Positions 16,842 to 25,394 of a stretch of 64,000 nt of DNA are shown piece after piece. Position 1 is the stretch's first letter; each line of letters opens with the position of its first letter. Origin of the DNA: an uncultured Prevotella sp. (GTDB lineage: Bacteria > Bacteroidota > Bacteroidia > Bacteroidales > Bacteroidaceae). Made by a program: the position numbers and the translations under genes. Under the pieces are notes generated by a model that had not been told where the DNA came from, made no database searches, and saw only the letters and a program-made list of their open reading frames with translations. The stretch spans positions 1 to 64,000 of the forward strand of contig ONGP01000006.1 in NCBI GenBank assembly GCA_900317405.1. The letters run 5' to 3'.

Positions 16842-17399
16842 TTACTTGCCAAAATAGCGCTTGAGCAGTCCGGCAAAGCCTGCACCGTGGCGAGCCTCGT
16901 CCTTAGCCATCTCGTGAACAGTGTCGTGGATAGCGTCGAAACCGGCAGCCTTAGCGTTCTTGGCAATACGGAACTTATCCTCGCAAGCACCTGCCTCGGC
17001 AGCAGCACGCTTCTCCAGGTTGGTCTTGGTGTCCCATACGCACTCGCCCAGCAACTCAGCAAAGCGTGAAGCGTGATCGGCCTCCTCGAATGCATAGCGC
17101 TTGAATGCCTCGGCAATCTCAGGATAACCCTCGCGGTCAGCCTGGCGGGCCATAGCCAGATACATACCTACCTCGCCGCACTCACCATTGAAGTGTGCAC
17201 GCAGGTCGTTGATCATCTCGTCTGATACACCCTCGGGCTTGCCATCACCAATCTTATGAACGGTGGCATAAGTCATATCGGCATCGTCCTTAAGCTCAGA
17301 GAACTTAGATGCAGGAGCCTTACAGATTGGACACTTCTCAGGAGGATTCTCGCCTTCGTAGATATAACCACATACGGCACAAATAAACTTCTTTGTCAT
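16842..17399 (-). CDS. reverse rubrerythrin (NADH peroxidase type)
   Basis: 185 residues. The rubredoxin domain comes first ([12 protein letters not shown] and [12 protein letters not shown]: two CxxC knuckles), then a ferritin-like diiron domain with ExxH ligands ([35 protein letters not shown]). In ordinary rubrerythrin the order is the other way round. These proteins reduce hydrogen peroxide in anaerobes using electrons from NADH via a reductase. It is monocistronic in appearance, with its own promoter at 17460. Confidence 0.92.
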   Translation of the reverse strand: MTKKFICAVCGYIYEGENPPEKCPICKAPASKFSELKDDADMTYATVHKIGDGKPEGVSDEMINDLRAHFNGECGEVGMYLAMARQADREGYPEIAEAFKRYAFEEADHASRFAELLGECVWDTKTNLEKRAAAEAGACEDKFRIAKNAKAAGFDAIHDTVHEMAKDEARHGAGFAGLLKRYFGK

Positions 17400-17459
17400 A
17401 ACAGTAATTTGTTTAGTTATTAATAATGAATGTTTGTTAGTTTTAAATACTTACGTCGG

Positions 17460-17491
17460 CAAATATAAGAATAAAAAATAAATCCCGCAAG
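17460..17491 (-). promoter_or_regulatory. promoter of reverse rubrerythrin
   Basis: Minus strand TTG (17488-17490), 20 bp, TATATTTG (17460-17467). The upstream box lies inside the loop side of the preceding gene's terminator. Confidence 0.6.
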
Positions 17492-17510
17492 TTTTTTGCA
17501 GGATTTATTT
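17476..17510 (-). terminator. terminator of the acetylesterase gene
   Basis: Outer arms aaataaatcc (17476-17485) and ggatttattt (17501-17510) are perfectly complementary with an inner gcaa/ttgc pair; T-rich DNA follows on the minus strand. Confidence 0.7.
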
Positions 17511-17531
17511 TGAATTTGTGCAATTTTTGCA

Positions 17532-18353
17532 CTATTTAGTGCGATATTTGCTCAACACGGGTATCTCTACACAGAGTGCATCGGCCAAAAGATTGGCAAC
17601 CACACGTGCACCATACTTATTATAATGTGTATTGTCTTGCTTGCCCTGGGGTTCGCTGGGCTCCTGGCCGGGCAGGAACCACATGTGGAGTTTCTTGGAA
17701 CCCTCGGTGCCCAGACTCTGCTCCAGATCGCTGGTAATCTTGTTGGCATCAACAAAGTGACAATGCATGTAGTGTGCCACATCCATGGGCACCACACGAT
17801 AGAGCCCGTGGGTGTCGTTGAGTGTTGGGCCTTCCTTACGATTGCCACCATCCTTGAAGGTGGTGTTGCGCAGCTTCTCGTCGTCATCGTTAGCCGGTGT
17901 CTGAATAAAGAAGTCGCGGCGTGCCACAGCATTCATCAGCACAGGAATTCCGCCGTGTTCGCGAGTCTCGCGCACATACTTGGCCAGATTATCATCGAAC
18001 GTAGAACCTGGTTCGGTGTGGCGTGCGGGCTGTGGCTTCTCGTCGTTATGACCAAACTGTATGATGACATAGTCGCCAGGCTTGATCTTTGCTAGCACCT
18101 TATCCCATCGGCCTTCGTCGATGAAGCTCTTAGAGCTGCGACCGTTCACTGCGTGATTATCTACCACAATATAGTTGGCGTCGAAGCACTCCTGAAGCAT
18201 CATGCCCCACCCGCGCTCCTGCTTGCCACCAGTGGTATCCTTGTTGGCTGCAGTAGAGTCGCCTATCACAAAGATGGTGGTATGCTTGTCGGGGGTCATC
18301 GCAGTAAGAAGGAATAATCCGCCCAGAAGGAATAATAACGATAGTTTCTTCAT
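17532..18353 (-). CDS. rhamnogalacturonan acetylesterase-like SGNH hydrolase
   Basis: 273 residues with a signal peptide (LSLLFLLGGLFLLTAMT). The SGNH blocks are all visible: GDSTAANKD (catalytic Ser, about 31), GRSSKSF with Gly, FGHNDEKP (Asn) and DNTHYNKYG (Asp-His). Proteins of this group (CE12) remove acetyl groups from pectin rhamnogalacturonan in the periplasm, feeding pectin use. No other pectin gene lies beside it. The gene stands alone between HisS and rubrerythrin. Confidence 0.88.
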   Translation of the reverse strand: MKKLSLLFLLGGLFLLTAMTPDKHTTIFVIGDSTAANKDTTGGKQERGWGMMLQECFDANYIVVDNHAVNGRSSKSFIDEGRWDKVLAKIKPGDYVIIQFGHNDEKPQPARHTEPGSTFDDNLAKYVRETREHGGIPVLMNAVARRDFFIQTPANDDDEKLRNTTFKDGGNRKEGPTLNDTHGLYRVVPMDVAHYMHCHFVDANKITSDLEQSLGTEGSKKLHMWFLPGQEPSEPQGKQDNTHYNKYGARVVANLLADALCVEIPVLSKYRTK

Positions 18354-18374
18354 TGTTTTAATTGTTTTAGTAGA

Positions 18375-18404
18375 AATCCCCCTCCAACACTGCGGAGGGG
18401 GATT
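18375..18404 (-). terminator. hairpin between hisS and the acetylesterase gene
   Basis: Arms aatccccctcc (18375-18385) and ggagggggatt (18394-18404) match over 11 bp with an 8-base loop. It follows the hisS stop by 18 bp; the T-run on the minus strand is short. Confidence 0.7.
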
Positions 18405-18422
18405 AGATAGTTATATCAACGA

Positions 18423-19781
18423 TTACTTGAGAATCGTCTGAATGATTTCGTCGATAGTTACAAGACTCTGCTCGCCACTCTCCATATTCTTCAGAGTGAG
18501 CTTTCCTGCAGCCATCTCGTTCTCGCCAGCCAGTGCCACGAATGGTATCTGCTTGGCGTTGGCATACGACATCTGCTTCTTCATCTTGGTAGAATCAAGG
18601 AAGATCTCGGTACGGATGCCGGCCTGGCGTGCCTTGGCTACAAATGGCAGGCAGTAAGCAGTCTCCTTATCGCCAAAGTTGATGAACAGCAGCTGGGTGC
18701 CGTTGGTAGCGTCCTTGGGATAGCAGTCGAGTGCATTGAGCACGTCGAAGATACGGTCTACACCGAAGCTGATACCTACACCAGAGATGCCTGGCATACC
18801 GAAGATACCAGTGAGGTTGTCATAACGACCGCCACCTGTGATAGAACCTATCTGAACGTCGAGTGCCTTAACCTCGAAGATGGCTCCGGTGTAGTAGTTA
18901 AGACCACGAGCCAGTGTAAGGTCGAGCTGTATCTCGTTCTTAAGTCCGAGCGACTTCAGTGTATCGAGGATGAAAAGGGTCTCCTCTACGCCCTTAATAC
19001 CAATCTCGCTGGTTGCCAGTACGTTGGCAATGGTATTCAGTTTCTCATCGTTGGTGCCTTCGAGCGAGATGATGGGCTGAAGCTTCTCGATCTGTTCGTC
19101 GCTCAGACCATCCTCGCGGAGCTCCTGATTGACATTGTCGATACCTATCTTATCGAGCTTGTCGATAGCTACGGTGATGTCTACAATCTTCTCGGCAGCA
19201 CCGATTACCTCGGCGATACCGGTGAGGATCTTGCGGTTGTTGATCTTGATCTGCACACGTACGCCGAAACGGCTGAATACGGTGTCGACGATCTGCATCA
19301 ACTCAACCTCGTTAAGCAGTGAATCGGAACCTACGATGTCGCCATCGAACTGCCAGAACTCGCGATAACGGCCCTTCTGTGGGCGGTCAGCACGCCATAC
19401 CGGCTGCATCTGGTAGCGCTTGAATGGCAGCTGCAGCTCCTCGCGGTGCATCACCACGTAGCGGGCAAAGGGAACAGTCAGGTCATAACGAAGTCCCTTC
19501 TCACAGAGTTTTGCAGCAAGGCGCAGTGAGTTGCGCTCGGCAAGCTCCTCGGGTGTAACCTTTGAGAGATAGTCACCGCTGTTGAGAACCTTGAACAGCA
19601 GTTTGTCGCCCTCTTCGCCATATTTGCCCATCAGTGTGCCGAGGGTTTCCATGGCAGGGGTCTCTATCTGCTGAAAGCCATAGAGCTGATACACCTGCTT
19701 GATAGTGTCGAAAATATAATTGCGCTTAGCCATCTCCAATGGCGAAAAGTCGCGCGTTCCTTTGGGTATACTTGGTTTCAT
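18423..19781 (-). CDS. hisS: histidyl-tRNA synthetase
   Basis: 452 residues, class II aminoacyl-tRNA synthetase charging tRNA-His. [13 protein letters not shown] is the family opening; motif 2 follows at [12 protein letters not shown] and [17 protein letters not shown]; histidine-A motif [15 protein letters not shown], and [12 protein letters not shown] near 320 mark motif 3. The C-terminal anticodon domain follows. The last gene of a leftward run starting with fur; a four-helix-bundle gene bounded by repeats sits between it and purA. Confidence 0.95.
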   Translation of the reverse strand: MKPSIPKGTRDFSPLEMAKRNYIFDTIKQVYQLYGFQQIETPAMETLGTLMGKYGEEGDKLLFKVLNSGDYLSKVTPEELAERNSLRLAAKLCEKGLRYDLTVPFARYVVMHREELQLPFKRYQMQPVWRADRPQKGRYREFWQFDGDIVGSDSLLNEVELMQIVDTVFSRFGVRVQIKINNRKILTGIAEVIGAAEKIVDITVAIDKLDKIGIDNVNQELREDGLSDEQIEKLQPIISLEGTNDEKLNTIANVLATSEIGIKGVEETLFILDTLKSLGLKNEIQLDLTLARGLNYYTGAIFEVKALDVQIGSITGGGRYDNLTGIFGMPGISGVGISFGVDRIFDVLNALDCYPKDATNGTQLLFINFGDKETAYCLPFVAKARQAGIRTEIFLDSTKMKKQMSYANAKQIPFVALAGENEMAAGKLTLKNMESGEQSLVTIDEIIQTILK

Positions 19782-19786
19782 ATTTT

Positions 19787-19814
19787 ATTAAACATTAAAC
19801 ATTAAACATTAAAC
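19787..19814. repeat. heptanucleotide tandem array (ATTAAAC x4)
   Basis: Four consecutive ATTAAAC units between hisS and the four-helix-bundle gene; the last units overlap its stop codon region. Confidence 0.85.
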
Positions 19815-20168
19815 ATTGTTTTGCTTAGTGGTATTAACAATCTTAACTAAAGTTCCTGTAATTTTTCCAAGATCGTCAGATACTGAGTCGTACTGCTCTT
19901 GGCTAATATATTCAGTTTCATACAGAAGATCAAGCCAATACTTTGTTTCACTGGCTTCTTTTAACGATATGCTCATTTTGCTAACAAAGTCCATACGACT
20001 TTGAGCAAAAACACTCTCGCTGATATTAGCTCCAATACTTGTCCCACTTCTAAGTATCTGCTTAGAAAGTACAAACTCTTTTTTCATATCCGAAAGATAT
20101 TTATAGAGTCGTATAATTCTTATAGCAAACGACTTAGAATCAATAAGTATCTGATTATCAGCCTTCAT
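19809..20168 (-). CDS. four-helix-bundle protein (23S rRNA intervening-sequence type)
   Basis: 119 residues, almost wholly helical. LSKQILRSGTSIGANISESVFAQS-like text at about 34-57 (LRSGTSIGANI, then FAQSRMDF) and SISLKEASETKYWLDLLYE are the family signature also found in ORFs inside 23S rRNA intervening sequences. The fold is related to Avd of diversity-generating retroelements. Function is unknown. It lies between purA and hisS, flanked on the left by ATTAAAC units and on the right by the inverted form GTTTAAT. A paralog at 56188 has the same kind of flanks. Confidence 0.85.
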   Translation of the reverse strand: MKADNQILIDSKSFAIRIIRLYKYLSDMKKEFVLSKQILRSGTSIGANISESVFAQSRMDFVSKMSISLKEASETKYWLDLLYETEYISQEQYDSVSDDLGKITGTLVKIVNTTKQNNV

Positions 20169-20181
20169 AACAATGTATAAC

Positions 20182-20236
20182 GTTTAATGTCTAATGCGCT
20201 TATATAATGTTTAATGTTTAATCTTTAATGTTTAAT
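20182..20236. repeat. heptanucleotide array (GTTTAAT, degenerate)
   Basis: Units GTTTAAT at 20182, 20209, 20216 and 20230 with variants GTCTAAT and CTTTAAT between. It is the inverse of the array at 19787. The purA stop codon at 20232-20234 lies inside it. Confidence 0.8.
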
Positions 20237-21503
20237 GTCTCACAATAGTCTGGTCGCGATCGGGACCGATTGAGATAATCTTAATAGGAGTCTCTAACTG
20301 GGCCTCCAGGAATTTAATATAGTCGTTGAACTCTTTAGGGAACTGATCCTCGCTGGTAAACTTGGTCATATCAGTCTTCCAACCTGGCAGCTCCTGATAT
20401 ACAGGCTCGATACCATCCTCGATGTTGTATGGGAAGTAATCGATCTCCTGACCGTTCTGCTTATAAGCCACGCAAGCCTTGATGGTGTCGAAGCCGTCGA
20501 GCACGTCGCTCTTCATCATAATGAGCTGAGTAACACCATTGACCATGATAGAATACTTAAGTGCAACGAGGTCGATCCAACCGCAACGACGCTCACGACC
20601 GGTAACAGCACCGTACTCGTGACCCAGGTCGCGAATCTTCTTGCCAGTCTCGTCGAACAGCTCTGTGGGGAATGGACCTGCACCTACACGTGTGCAGTAA
20701 GCCTTCATGATACCGTAAACATCGCCAATCTTGTTGGGACCGATACCAAGACCTGTGCATGCACCTGCGCAGATGGTGTTGGATGATGTAACGAAAGGAT
20801 ATGAACCGAAGTCAACATCGAGCATAGTGCCCTGAGCACCCTCGCAAAGTACGCTCTTGCCGCTCTTGAGCAGGTTGTTGATCTCGTGCTCTGAATCAAC
20901 GATCGGGAACTGACGAAGATACTCGATACCCTCGAGCCACTTCTTCTCGACCTCGGTGATGTCGTAATCAAAGTTGAGCGACTTGAGGATAGACTCGTGG
21001 CGAGCCTTGGCCTTGGCATACTTCTCCTCGAAGTTCTCGAGGATATCGCCTACGCGCAGACCAGTACGACTTACCTTATCGGTATAAGTAGGACCAATAC
21101 CCTTACCGGTAGTACCTACCTTGTCCTTACCCTTCTGAGCCTCGTATGCAGCATCGAGTACACGATGGGTAGGCATGATGAGATGGGCCTTCTTTGAGAT
21201 GTGCAGACGGCTGCGCAGGTTATGACCACTGGCCTCGAGAGCCTTGGCCTCCTCCATAAACAGGTCTGGAGCCAGAACTACACCGTTACCGATAATGTTA
21301 ACCTTATCGCCCTGGAAAATACCTGAGGGGATAGAACGAAGTACATACTTCTGTCCCTCAAATTCCAGAGTATGGCCTGCGTTAGGACCACCCTGGAAAC
21401 GGGCAACTACATCGTACTTAGGGGTGAGAACATCAACCACCTTACCTTTACCTTCATCGCCCCACTGCAAACCGAGCAGGACATCAACTTTACCTTTGTT
21501 CAT
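20232..21503 (-). CDS. purA: adenylosuccinate synthetase
   Basis: 423 residues. It joins IMP and aspartate using GTP in AMP synthesis. VLLGLQWGDEGKGKVVDVL holds the GDEGKGK phosphate loop; GPNAGHT, GTTGKGIGPTY and the GAVTGRERRCGWID block follow as in all members. Length is normal. The start overlaps the fur stop by 4 bp, so the two are translationally coupled. The final His codon and stop fall within the GTTTAAT array, showing the array reached into the coding end. Confidence 0.96.
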   Translation of the reverse strand: MNKGKVDVLLGLQWGDEGKGKVVDVLTPKYDVVARFQGGPNAGHTLEFEGQKYVLRSIPSGIFQGDKVNIIGNGVVLAPDLFMEEAKALEASGHNLRSRLHISKKAHLIMPTHRVLDAAYEAQKGKDKVGTTGKGIGPTYTDKVSRTGLRVGDILENFEEKYAKAKARHESILKSLNFDYDITEVEKKWLEGIEYLRQFPIVDSEHEINNLLKSGKSVLCEGAQGTMLDVDFGSYPFVTSSNTICAGACTGLGIGPNKIGDVYGIMKAYCTRVGAGPFPTELFDETGKKIRDLGHEYGAVTGRERRCGWIDLVALKYSIMVNGVTQLIMMKSDVLDGFDTIKACVAYKQNGQEIDYFPYNIEDGIEPVYQELPGWKTDMTKFTSEDQFPKEFNDYIKFLEAQLETPIKIISIGPDRDQTIVRH

Positions 21504-22003
21504 TTTTCAGTTGTATTCTTATTGTTACTTTTTGTTCTACTTGTCTTCTTGCGTTTGGTCATCTTGACCTGGCACGTGCTACAGACGCCATAGATGTAGA
21601 GGGCGAAGCCGTCCTTGCGGAAACGCTTGAGTCGAAGATTTTCGACTGCATCGATAATCTCGGCCGACCTGATCTCAGTGACCTTGCCGCACATCGAACA
21701 TATCTGGTGGCAGTGGCTCTGACTGTCGTAGCAGGCCTCGTACTTGGTAGAGCCCTGAAAACGGTGGCGAACCACCAGACGAAGAGAAAGAAACAGATTG
21801 AGCGTGTTGTAAAGTGTGGCCCTGCTAACAGGGAAATCCATGTCATGTGCCAATCGTGCCTTAAGCTCTTCGATAGTAAAGTGACCGTTCATGCTGTAGA
21901 TGGCTCTGAGGATGCTATAACGCTCAGGAGTCTTGCGATGATTGTTCATCTCAAGATAGTTGTCCAAAAGCCTTTCTGCGGCAGCTATTACACTTACTTT
22001 CAT
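21500..22003 (-). CDS. Fur family metal- or peroxide-responsive regulator
   Basis: 167 residues. A winged helix occupies about 1-85 (NGHFTIEELKARLA, PVSRATLYNTLNLF) and the dimer domain follows with HCHQICSMCGKVTEI and YGVCSTCQVKMTKR: two CxxC pairs for the structural zinc and His ligands nearby. The end is Lys/Thr-rich (about 150-167). Which metal or peroxide it senses cannot be told. The 4-bp overlap with purA is unusual company for a Fur protein but may simply be operon packing. A minus-strand -7 box (CAAAGGTA on +, 22026-22033) lies 23 bp upstream. Confidence 0.9.
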   Translation of the reverse strand: MKVSVIAAAERLLDNYLEMNNHRKTPERYSILRAIYSMNGHFTIEELKARLAHDMDFPVSRATLYNTLNLFLSLRLVVRHRFQGSTKYEACYDSQSHCHQICSMCGKVTEIRSAEIIDAVENLRLKRFRKDGFALYIYGVCSTCQVKMTKRKKTSRTKSNNKNTTEK

Positions 22004-22065
22004 CTGACTCTCTCACGAAAACCGCACAAAGGTACACATTTTCTCGCAGATAAAAGAAACATTAT

Positions 22066-22710
22066 TTATAAAAAATCCAAATTAACCTGTTTTAATGCAC
22101 TTTTTGCAAGACGAGTGTATACTAATCCAAGTTCTGAGAATCGCATCATGGTATTCATGGCTGCCTTACGAACCATCAGACTGTCGCCCTGGAGTGCTGC
22201 CAATGCCTGATCGAGGAACTCGTTAATGCCACGCTCGTTGGGCTCCTGACCGTTCATAAACAGTCGTGAAAGGATATGGAATCCACAAAGCTGATACAAC
22301 TCCTTATCAGACGCCATCCATGTGTATGCCTTCTCAGGAGCGTACGGCAGATACTGGTAGAGGTTGAATGCAGCCTGCTCAGCTATCTCCTGAGCATCGG
22401 TCTGCTCCATCCAGATATCAGCTACCTCGGGCAGCATCTGGTCGGCTGGCATTATCATTGTGGCCAGTATCTTACATTCGCGCACATTCTCCTTCCACAG
22501 GGCTATGGCAAGATCGTATTGATTAAACGTTAAACATGAAACATTAAACATTTGTTTCAGTTCTTCTGCTTTATCTCTTAACCTTGGCAGTGTGGCACCC
22601 CAATTAAGTTTATAGTCAACGCCCTTCTGGCGCATAGAGGTAGCAACCATCCCGTCCATCATCAGACGGAATGATTGCTTGATCTCTTTTATCTGTTGGT
22701 TTAAATCCAT
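22066..22710 (-). CDS. DNA alkylation repair (AlkD-like, HEAT) family protein
   Basis: 214 residues, all helical. MRQKGVDYKLNWGATLPRLRDKAEEL and YDLAIALWKENVRECKILATM-type helical pairs are those of the AlkD/HEAT-like DNA glycosylase family in Bacteroidetes; catalytic Trp/Asp residues of AlkD cannot be assigned with certainty. The ATG at 22710 (MDLNQQIKE) is the start; the frame runs on upstream only through a double-hairpin repeat that would add MAEPSGKAERNIIYL. A heptanucleotide array (22521-22551) lies inside the coding frame and codes for MFNVSCLTFN. Confidence 0.72.
   Translation of the reverse strand: MDLNQQIKEIKQSFRLMMDGMVATSMRQKGVDYKLNWGATLPRLRDKAEELKQMFNVSCLTFNQYDLAIALWKENVRECKILATMIMPADQMLPEVADIWMEQTDAQEIAEQAAFNLYQYLPYAPEKAYTWMASDKELYQLCGFHILSRLFMNGQEPNERGINEFLDQALAALQGDSLMVRKAAMNTMMRFSELGLVYTRLAKSALKQVNLDFL
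22521..22551. repeat. heptanucleotide array inside a coding frame
   Basis: gattaaac-gttaaac-atgaaac-attaaac at 22521-22551: four 7-8 bp units related to ATTAAAC, in frame in the AlkD-like gene. Confidence 0.65.
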
Positions 22711-22726
22711 TAAATATATAATGTTT

Positions 22727-22756
22727 CGCTCGGCTTTGCCGCTTGGCTCTGCCAAG
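22727..22756. repeat. double-hairpin element, copy B
   Basis: CGCT, hairpin cggc-ttt-gccg (22731-22741), hairpin cttggc-tct-gccaag (22742-22756). The sequence AATGTTT stands directly on both sides (22720-22726 and 22757-22763), within a heptanucleotide array (22757-22785), which is consistent with insertion into that array. Confidence 0.75.
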
Positions 22757-22780
22757 AATGTTTAATCTTTAATGTATAAT

Positions 22781-24730
22781 CTAAATCAGCGTGCCATACT
22801 CTGCGCTATATCGCAGCATCTGGTGTGCATAACTCTCGCCATAGTTTGCGGTAATATCGCTGATTTCACCGTTTTCATCGTAAACCGGCAAAAGCTGAGG
22901 ATTGATAAATCCCTTGTACGGTGCCAGGTTCAGCTTCTTATATCGCTCGAGCACCTCGGCATGCAGGTCGGCATCTACCTTAACGGCATAACGTTCAACA
23001 AGGGCGCGTGCTGCCTCGTAGTCGCCTTCGCTCTTGATGCGCTGAATCTCGGCAAGCAGACGGGCAATGAGGGCTCTCAGCTCAACATAATCGGTGATTT
23101 CAACGTAGGTTTTACCATCGCGCTTAACCAGTTTGATGGCATCACCGTTCTCATAACACCAATGTGCTATCAGTGCACGGTTACGCATGTGAGCCTCTTC
23201 GAGTTGATTGCCCGGTGTAATGCGGATGAGCTGAGTCATAAGGCCGTTCATCATATAGGTGTAATACTGTGACTGATAGGCCTTTTCATCGGGCACAAGA
23301 CCAAGTTCAACCAGCTTTTTATCGGCAATGTAATACAGTCCGAACAGGTCGGCTCTCGCCTCTTCTATCGTGCTGCTGTAAGCCTTGAGCGAATCAGGAT
23401 CAACGCCAGGAAGCAGTTGGCCGCTACCATGACCCAGACACTCGTGCAGGTCGGTATGCAGATCGTCGCATACATCACCGTACTTATCTATAAGTGCCAT
23501 GGTTTCCTGATCGATAACAAACTCCTCTTTGAAACCACTGCCTTTAGAGGCCTTGTTGTAAGCATCGGTGATATTGCTGATGGTGATGCTCTTGCTGCCG
23601 TACTGAGCGCGTATCCAGTCGGCATTAGGCAGATTGATGCCAATGGCGGTGGCTGGATATTCGTCGCCACCAAGCATGGCTGCACATATGACATTGGCCG
23701 ACACACCCTTGACTACAGGCTTGCGGAATCGTGGATCGACAGGTGAATGATCCTCGAACCACTGGGCATTCTTACTGATGGTCTGAGTGCGGTGAGTGGC
23801 TTCTTCATCAATATATTCTACCAGACCTTCCCAAGAACCCTTGAGTCCAAGTGGATCGCCGTAGACCTCGATGAAACCATTGATGAAATCGATAGCAGAA
23901 TCGTGCTCTTTAAGCCATTCAATAGAATATTCATTGAACTTCTGTAAATCTCCTGATTTATAATAACTTATCAATGTAGATATTACTTTCTTTTGCTGTT
24001 CATTCTCGGCCACGCCTAGCGCCTTGTCCAACCAATATATAATATGGTGTATGGCATTAGAGTACTTGCCATCGGCTTTCCATACCAGTTCCTTTACCAC
24101 CCCATCCTCTTTAACCAGAGTAGAGTTCAAGCCATAAGAAGGTGGTGTATCAGGAGTCTTTTCGGTCTGTTTCTGCTGCTCGTAGAATGCTTCGGCTTCG
24201 GCCTGGGTAACACCATCGTAGAAATTGCACGCTGATGTAAGTATCAAGTCGTCGCCATCGGCCTGGTTTACGCGCTTAGGCATCACCAGTTCATCAAAGA
24301 TGACGGGGAACAGCTCATCGCACATTTCATCGACGGTTTCGCCAGATTTCAACGGCAACTTGCAAGCGTCGACCTGATGTAGCACATCGCGCAAATAGTC
24401 GGCCGTGAACCCCGGCTTAAACTTCTCGCAACCATAGTGGTGATGAATGCCGCTAGAAAACCATACTCGCTTAAGATATACCTCTAAAGCTTTGAATTCA
24501 TCGGTATCGTGCGATATATTCATATCAACATATACAACCTCCAACATCTTGCGGATGCGGAGGTTGTATTTACCGAACTGATCGAATGTTATGTCTCGTC
24601 CAAACAGTGTTGCCTTCGAAAGGTAATATACCAGCGTCTTCTGCTGTAGTGAAAGCTTTTCAAATCCGTTCAAACGATACCTGAGCATTTGCAAGTCGGC
24701 AAAACGCTCATCTTGATAGTTGAATTTCAC
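22781..24730 (-). CDS. peptidase M49, dipeptidyl-peptidase III-like
   Basis: 649 residues. LHECLGHGSGQL near 420-431 is the HEXXGH zinc motif that defines M49, and EEARADLFGLYYIAD about 30 residues on gives the third zinc ligand Glu. No signal peptide, so it acts in the cytoplasm, releasing dipeptides from the N-terminus of peptides. Bacterial M49 proteins are usually 540-700 residues. It starts 3 bp after the AraC-type regulator gene on the same strand, so the regulator and peptidase share a transcript. Confidence 0.86.
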   Translation of the reverse strand: MKFNYQDERFADLQMLRYRLNGFEKLSLQQKTLVYYLSKATLFGRDITFDQFGKYNLRIRKMLEVVYVDMNISHDTDEFKALEVYLKRVWFSSGIHHHYGCEKFKPGFTADYLRDVLHQVDACKLPLKSGETVDEMCDELFPVIFDELVMPKRVNQADGDDLILTSACNFYDGVTQAEAEAFYEQQKQTEKTPDTPPSYGLNSTLVKEDGVVKELVWKADGKYSNAIHHIIYWLDKALGVAENEQQKKVISTLISYYKSGDLQKFNEYSIEWLKEHDSAIDFINGFIEVYGDPLGLKGSWEGLVEYIDEEATHRTQTISKNAQWFEDHSPVDPRFRKPVVKGVSANVICAAMLGGDEYPATAIGINLPNADWIRAQYGSKSITISNITDAYNKASKGSGFKEEFVIDQETMALIDKYGDVCDDLHTDLHECLGHGSGQLLPGVDPDSLKAYSSTIEEARADLFGLYYIADKKLVELGLVPDEKAYQSQYYTYMMNGLMTQLIRITPGNQLEEAHMRNRALIAHWCYENGDAIKLVKRDGKTYVEITDYVELRALIARLLAEIQRIKSEGDYEAARALVERYAVKVDADLHAEVLERYKKLNLAPYKGFINPQLLPVYDENGEISDITANYGESYAHQMLRYSAEYGTLI

Positions 24731-24733
24731 TGA

Positions 24734-25279
24734 TTACTTGCTCTCCTTCTTAGTTGTTGACTTCTTTGCTGTGGTCTTCTTAGCTGTAGTCTTCTTTGCA
24801 GTTGCCTTCTTGGGCTTGCGACCAGGCTTAGCCTTAGGCTTCTCTACCTTCTGCATAGAAGGATGCTGCTTAAGGTGCTCCATACGATAATCGCGTGGGG
24901 TCATACCCATCACTCTGAAGAACGAAGCGTAGAACGACTGACGGTTAGCAAAACCTACCATATCGCTTACCTCTTCCATACGAAGATCCTGATAACGCTT
25001 GTCTACGAGGATTGTCATAGCTTCGTCGATTCTGTACTTATTAACAAACGAAGTATAGTTCATATGGAAACGTACATTAACGACTGCTGAAATGTAGCGG
25101 GTATTAGTGCCTAAATCTTCGGCGAGTTTCTTAGCAGAGTAATCCTTGTCACGGTACTTCTTCTGCATCACGATGATGTTCATGATTTTTTCCTGCATCT
25201 CATCCATCATCTTGGGGCTTACCAAACTTCTGTAAGCGGCCTCTTTTTCCTTTTTTTCTGTAATGTTGTACTTTGCCAT
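24734..25279 (-). CDS. AraC-type HTH protein with histone-H1-like tail
   Basis: 181 residues. The middle holds a two-helix-turn-helix AraC domain: SAKKLAEDLGTNTRYISAVV, then MEEVSDMVGFANRQSFYASF and MGMTPRDYR. There is no sensor domain before it. Residues about 145-181 are a Lys/Ala/Thr repeat with an AT-hook-like PGRKPKK and KKTTAKKTTAKKSTTKK, as in histone H1-like bacterial tails. The ATG at 25279 (MAKYNITEK) is supported by the -7 box just upstream (25307-25314 on +, CAAAGTTA); the longer frame to 25336 crosses it. Confidence 0.82.
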   Translation of the reverse strand: MAKYNITEKKEKEAAYRSLVSPKMMDEMQEKIMNIIVMQKKYRDKDYSAKKLAEDLGTNTRYISAVVNVRFHMNYTSFVNKYRIDEAMTILVDKRYQDLRMEEVSDMVGFANRQSFYASFFRVMGMTPRDYRMEHLKQHPSMQKVEKPKAKPGRKPKKATAKKTTAKKTTAKKSTTKKESK

Positions 25280-25306
25280 TTTGCCTTTTGTATTTTTAAT
25301 ATGTTG

Positions 25307-25314
25307 CAAAGTTA
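25307..25314 (-). promoter_or_regulatory. -7 box for the AraC-type gene
   Basis: Minus strand TAACTTTG. A clear TTTG box 20 bp away is lacking (CAAT at 25334). Confidence 0.45.
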
Positions 25315-25368
25315 GAAAGTTTTTTTGAATTAGCAATGAAAAATGCAGAAAAATTGCAAAAAAAGCAT

Positions 25369-25376
25369 TACCTTTG
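25369..25376 (+). promoter_or_regulatory. -7 box for recQ
   Basis: TACCTTTG 19 bp before the recQ ATG at 25395; no good upstream box at the usual spacing. Confidence 0.5.
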
Positions 25377-25394
25377 CCGAAAATTTAATTATTT

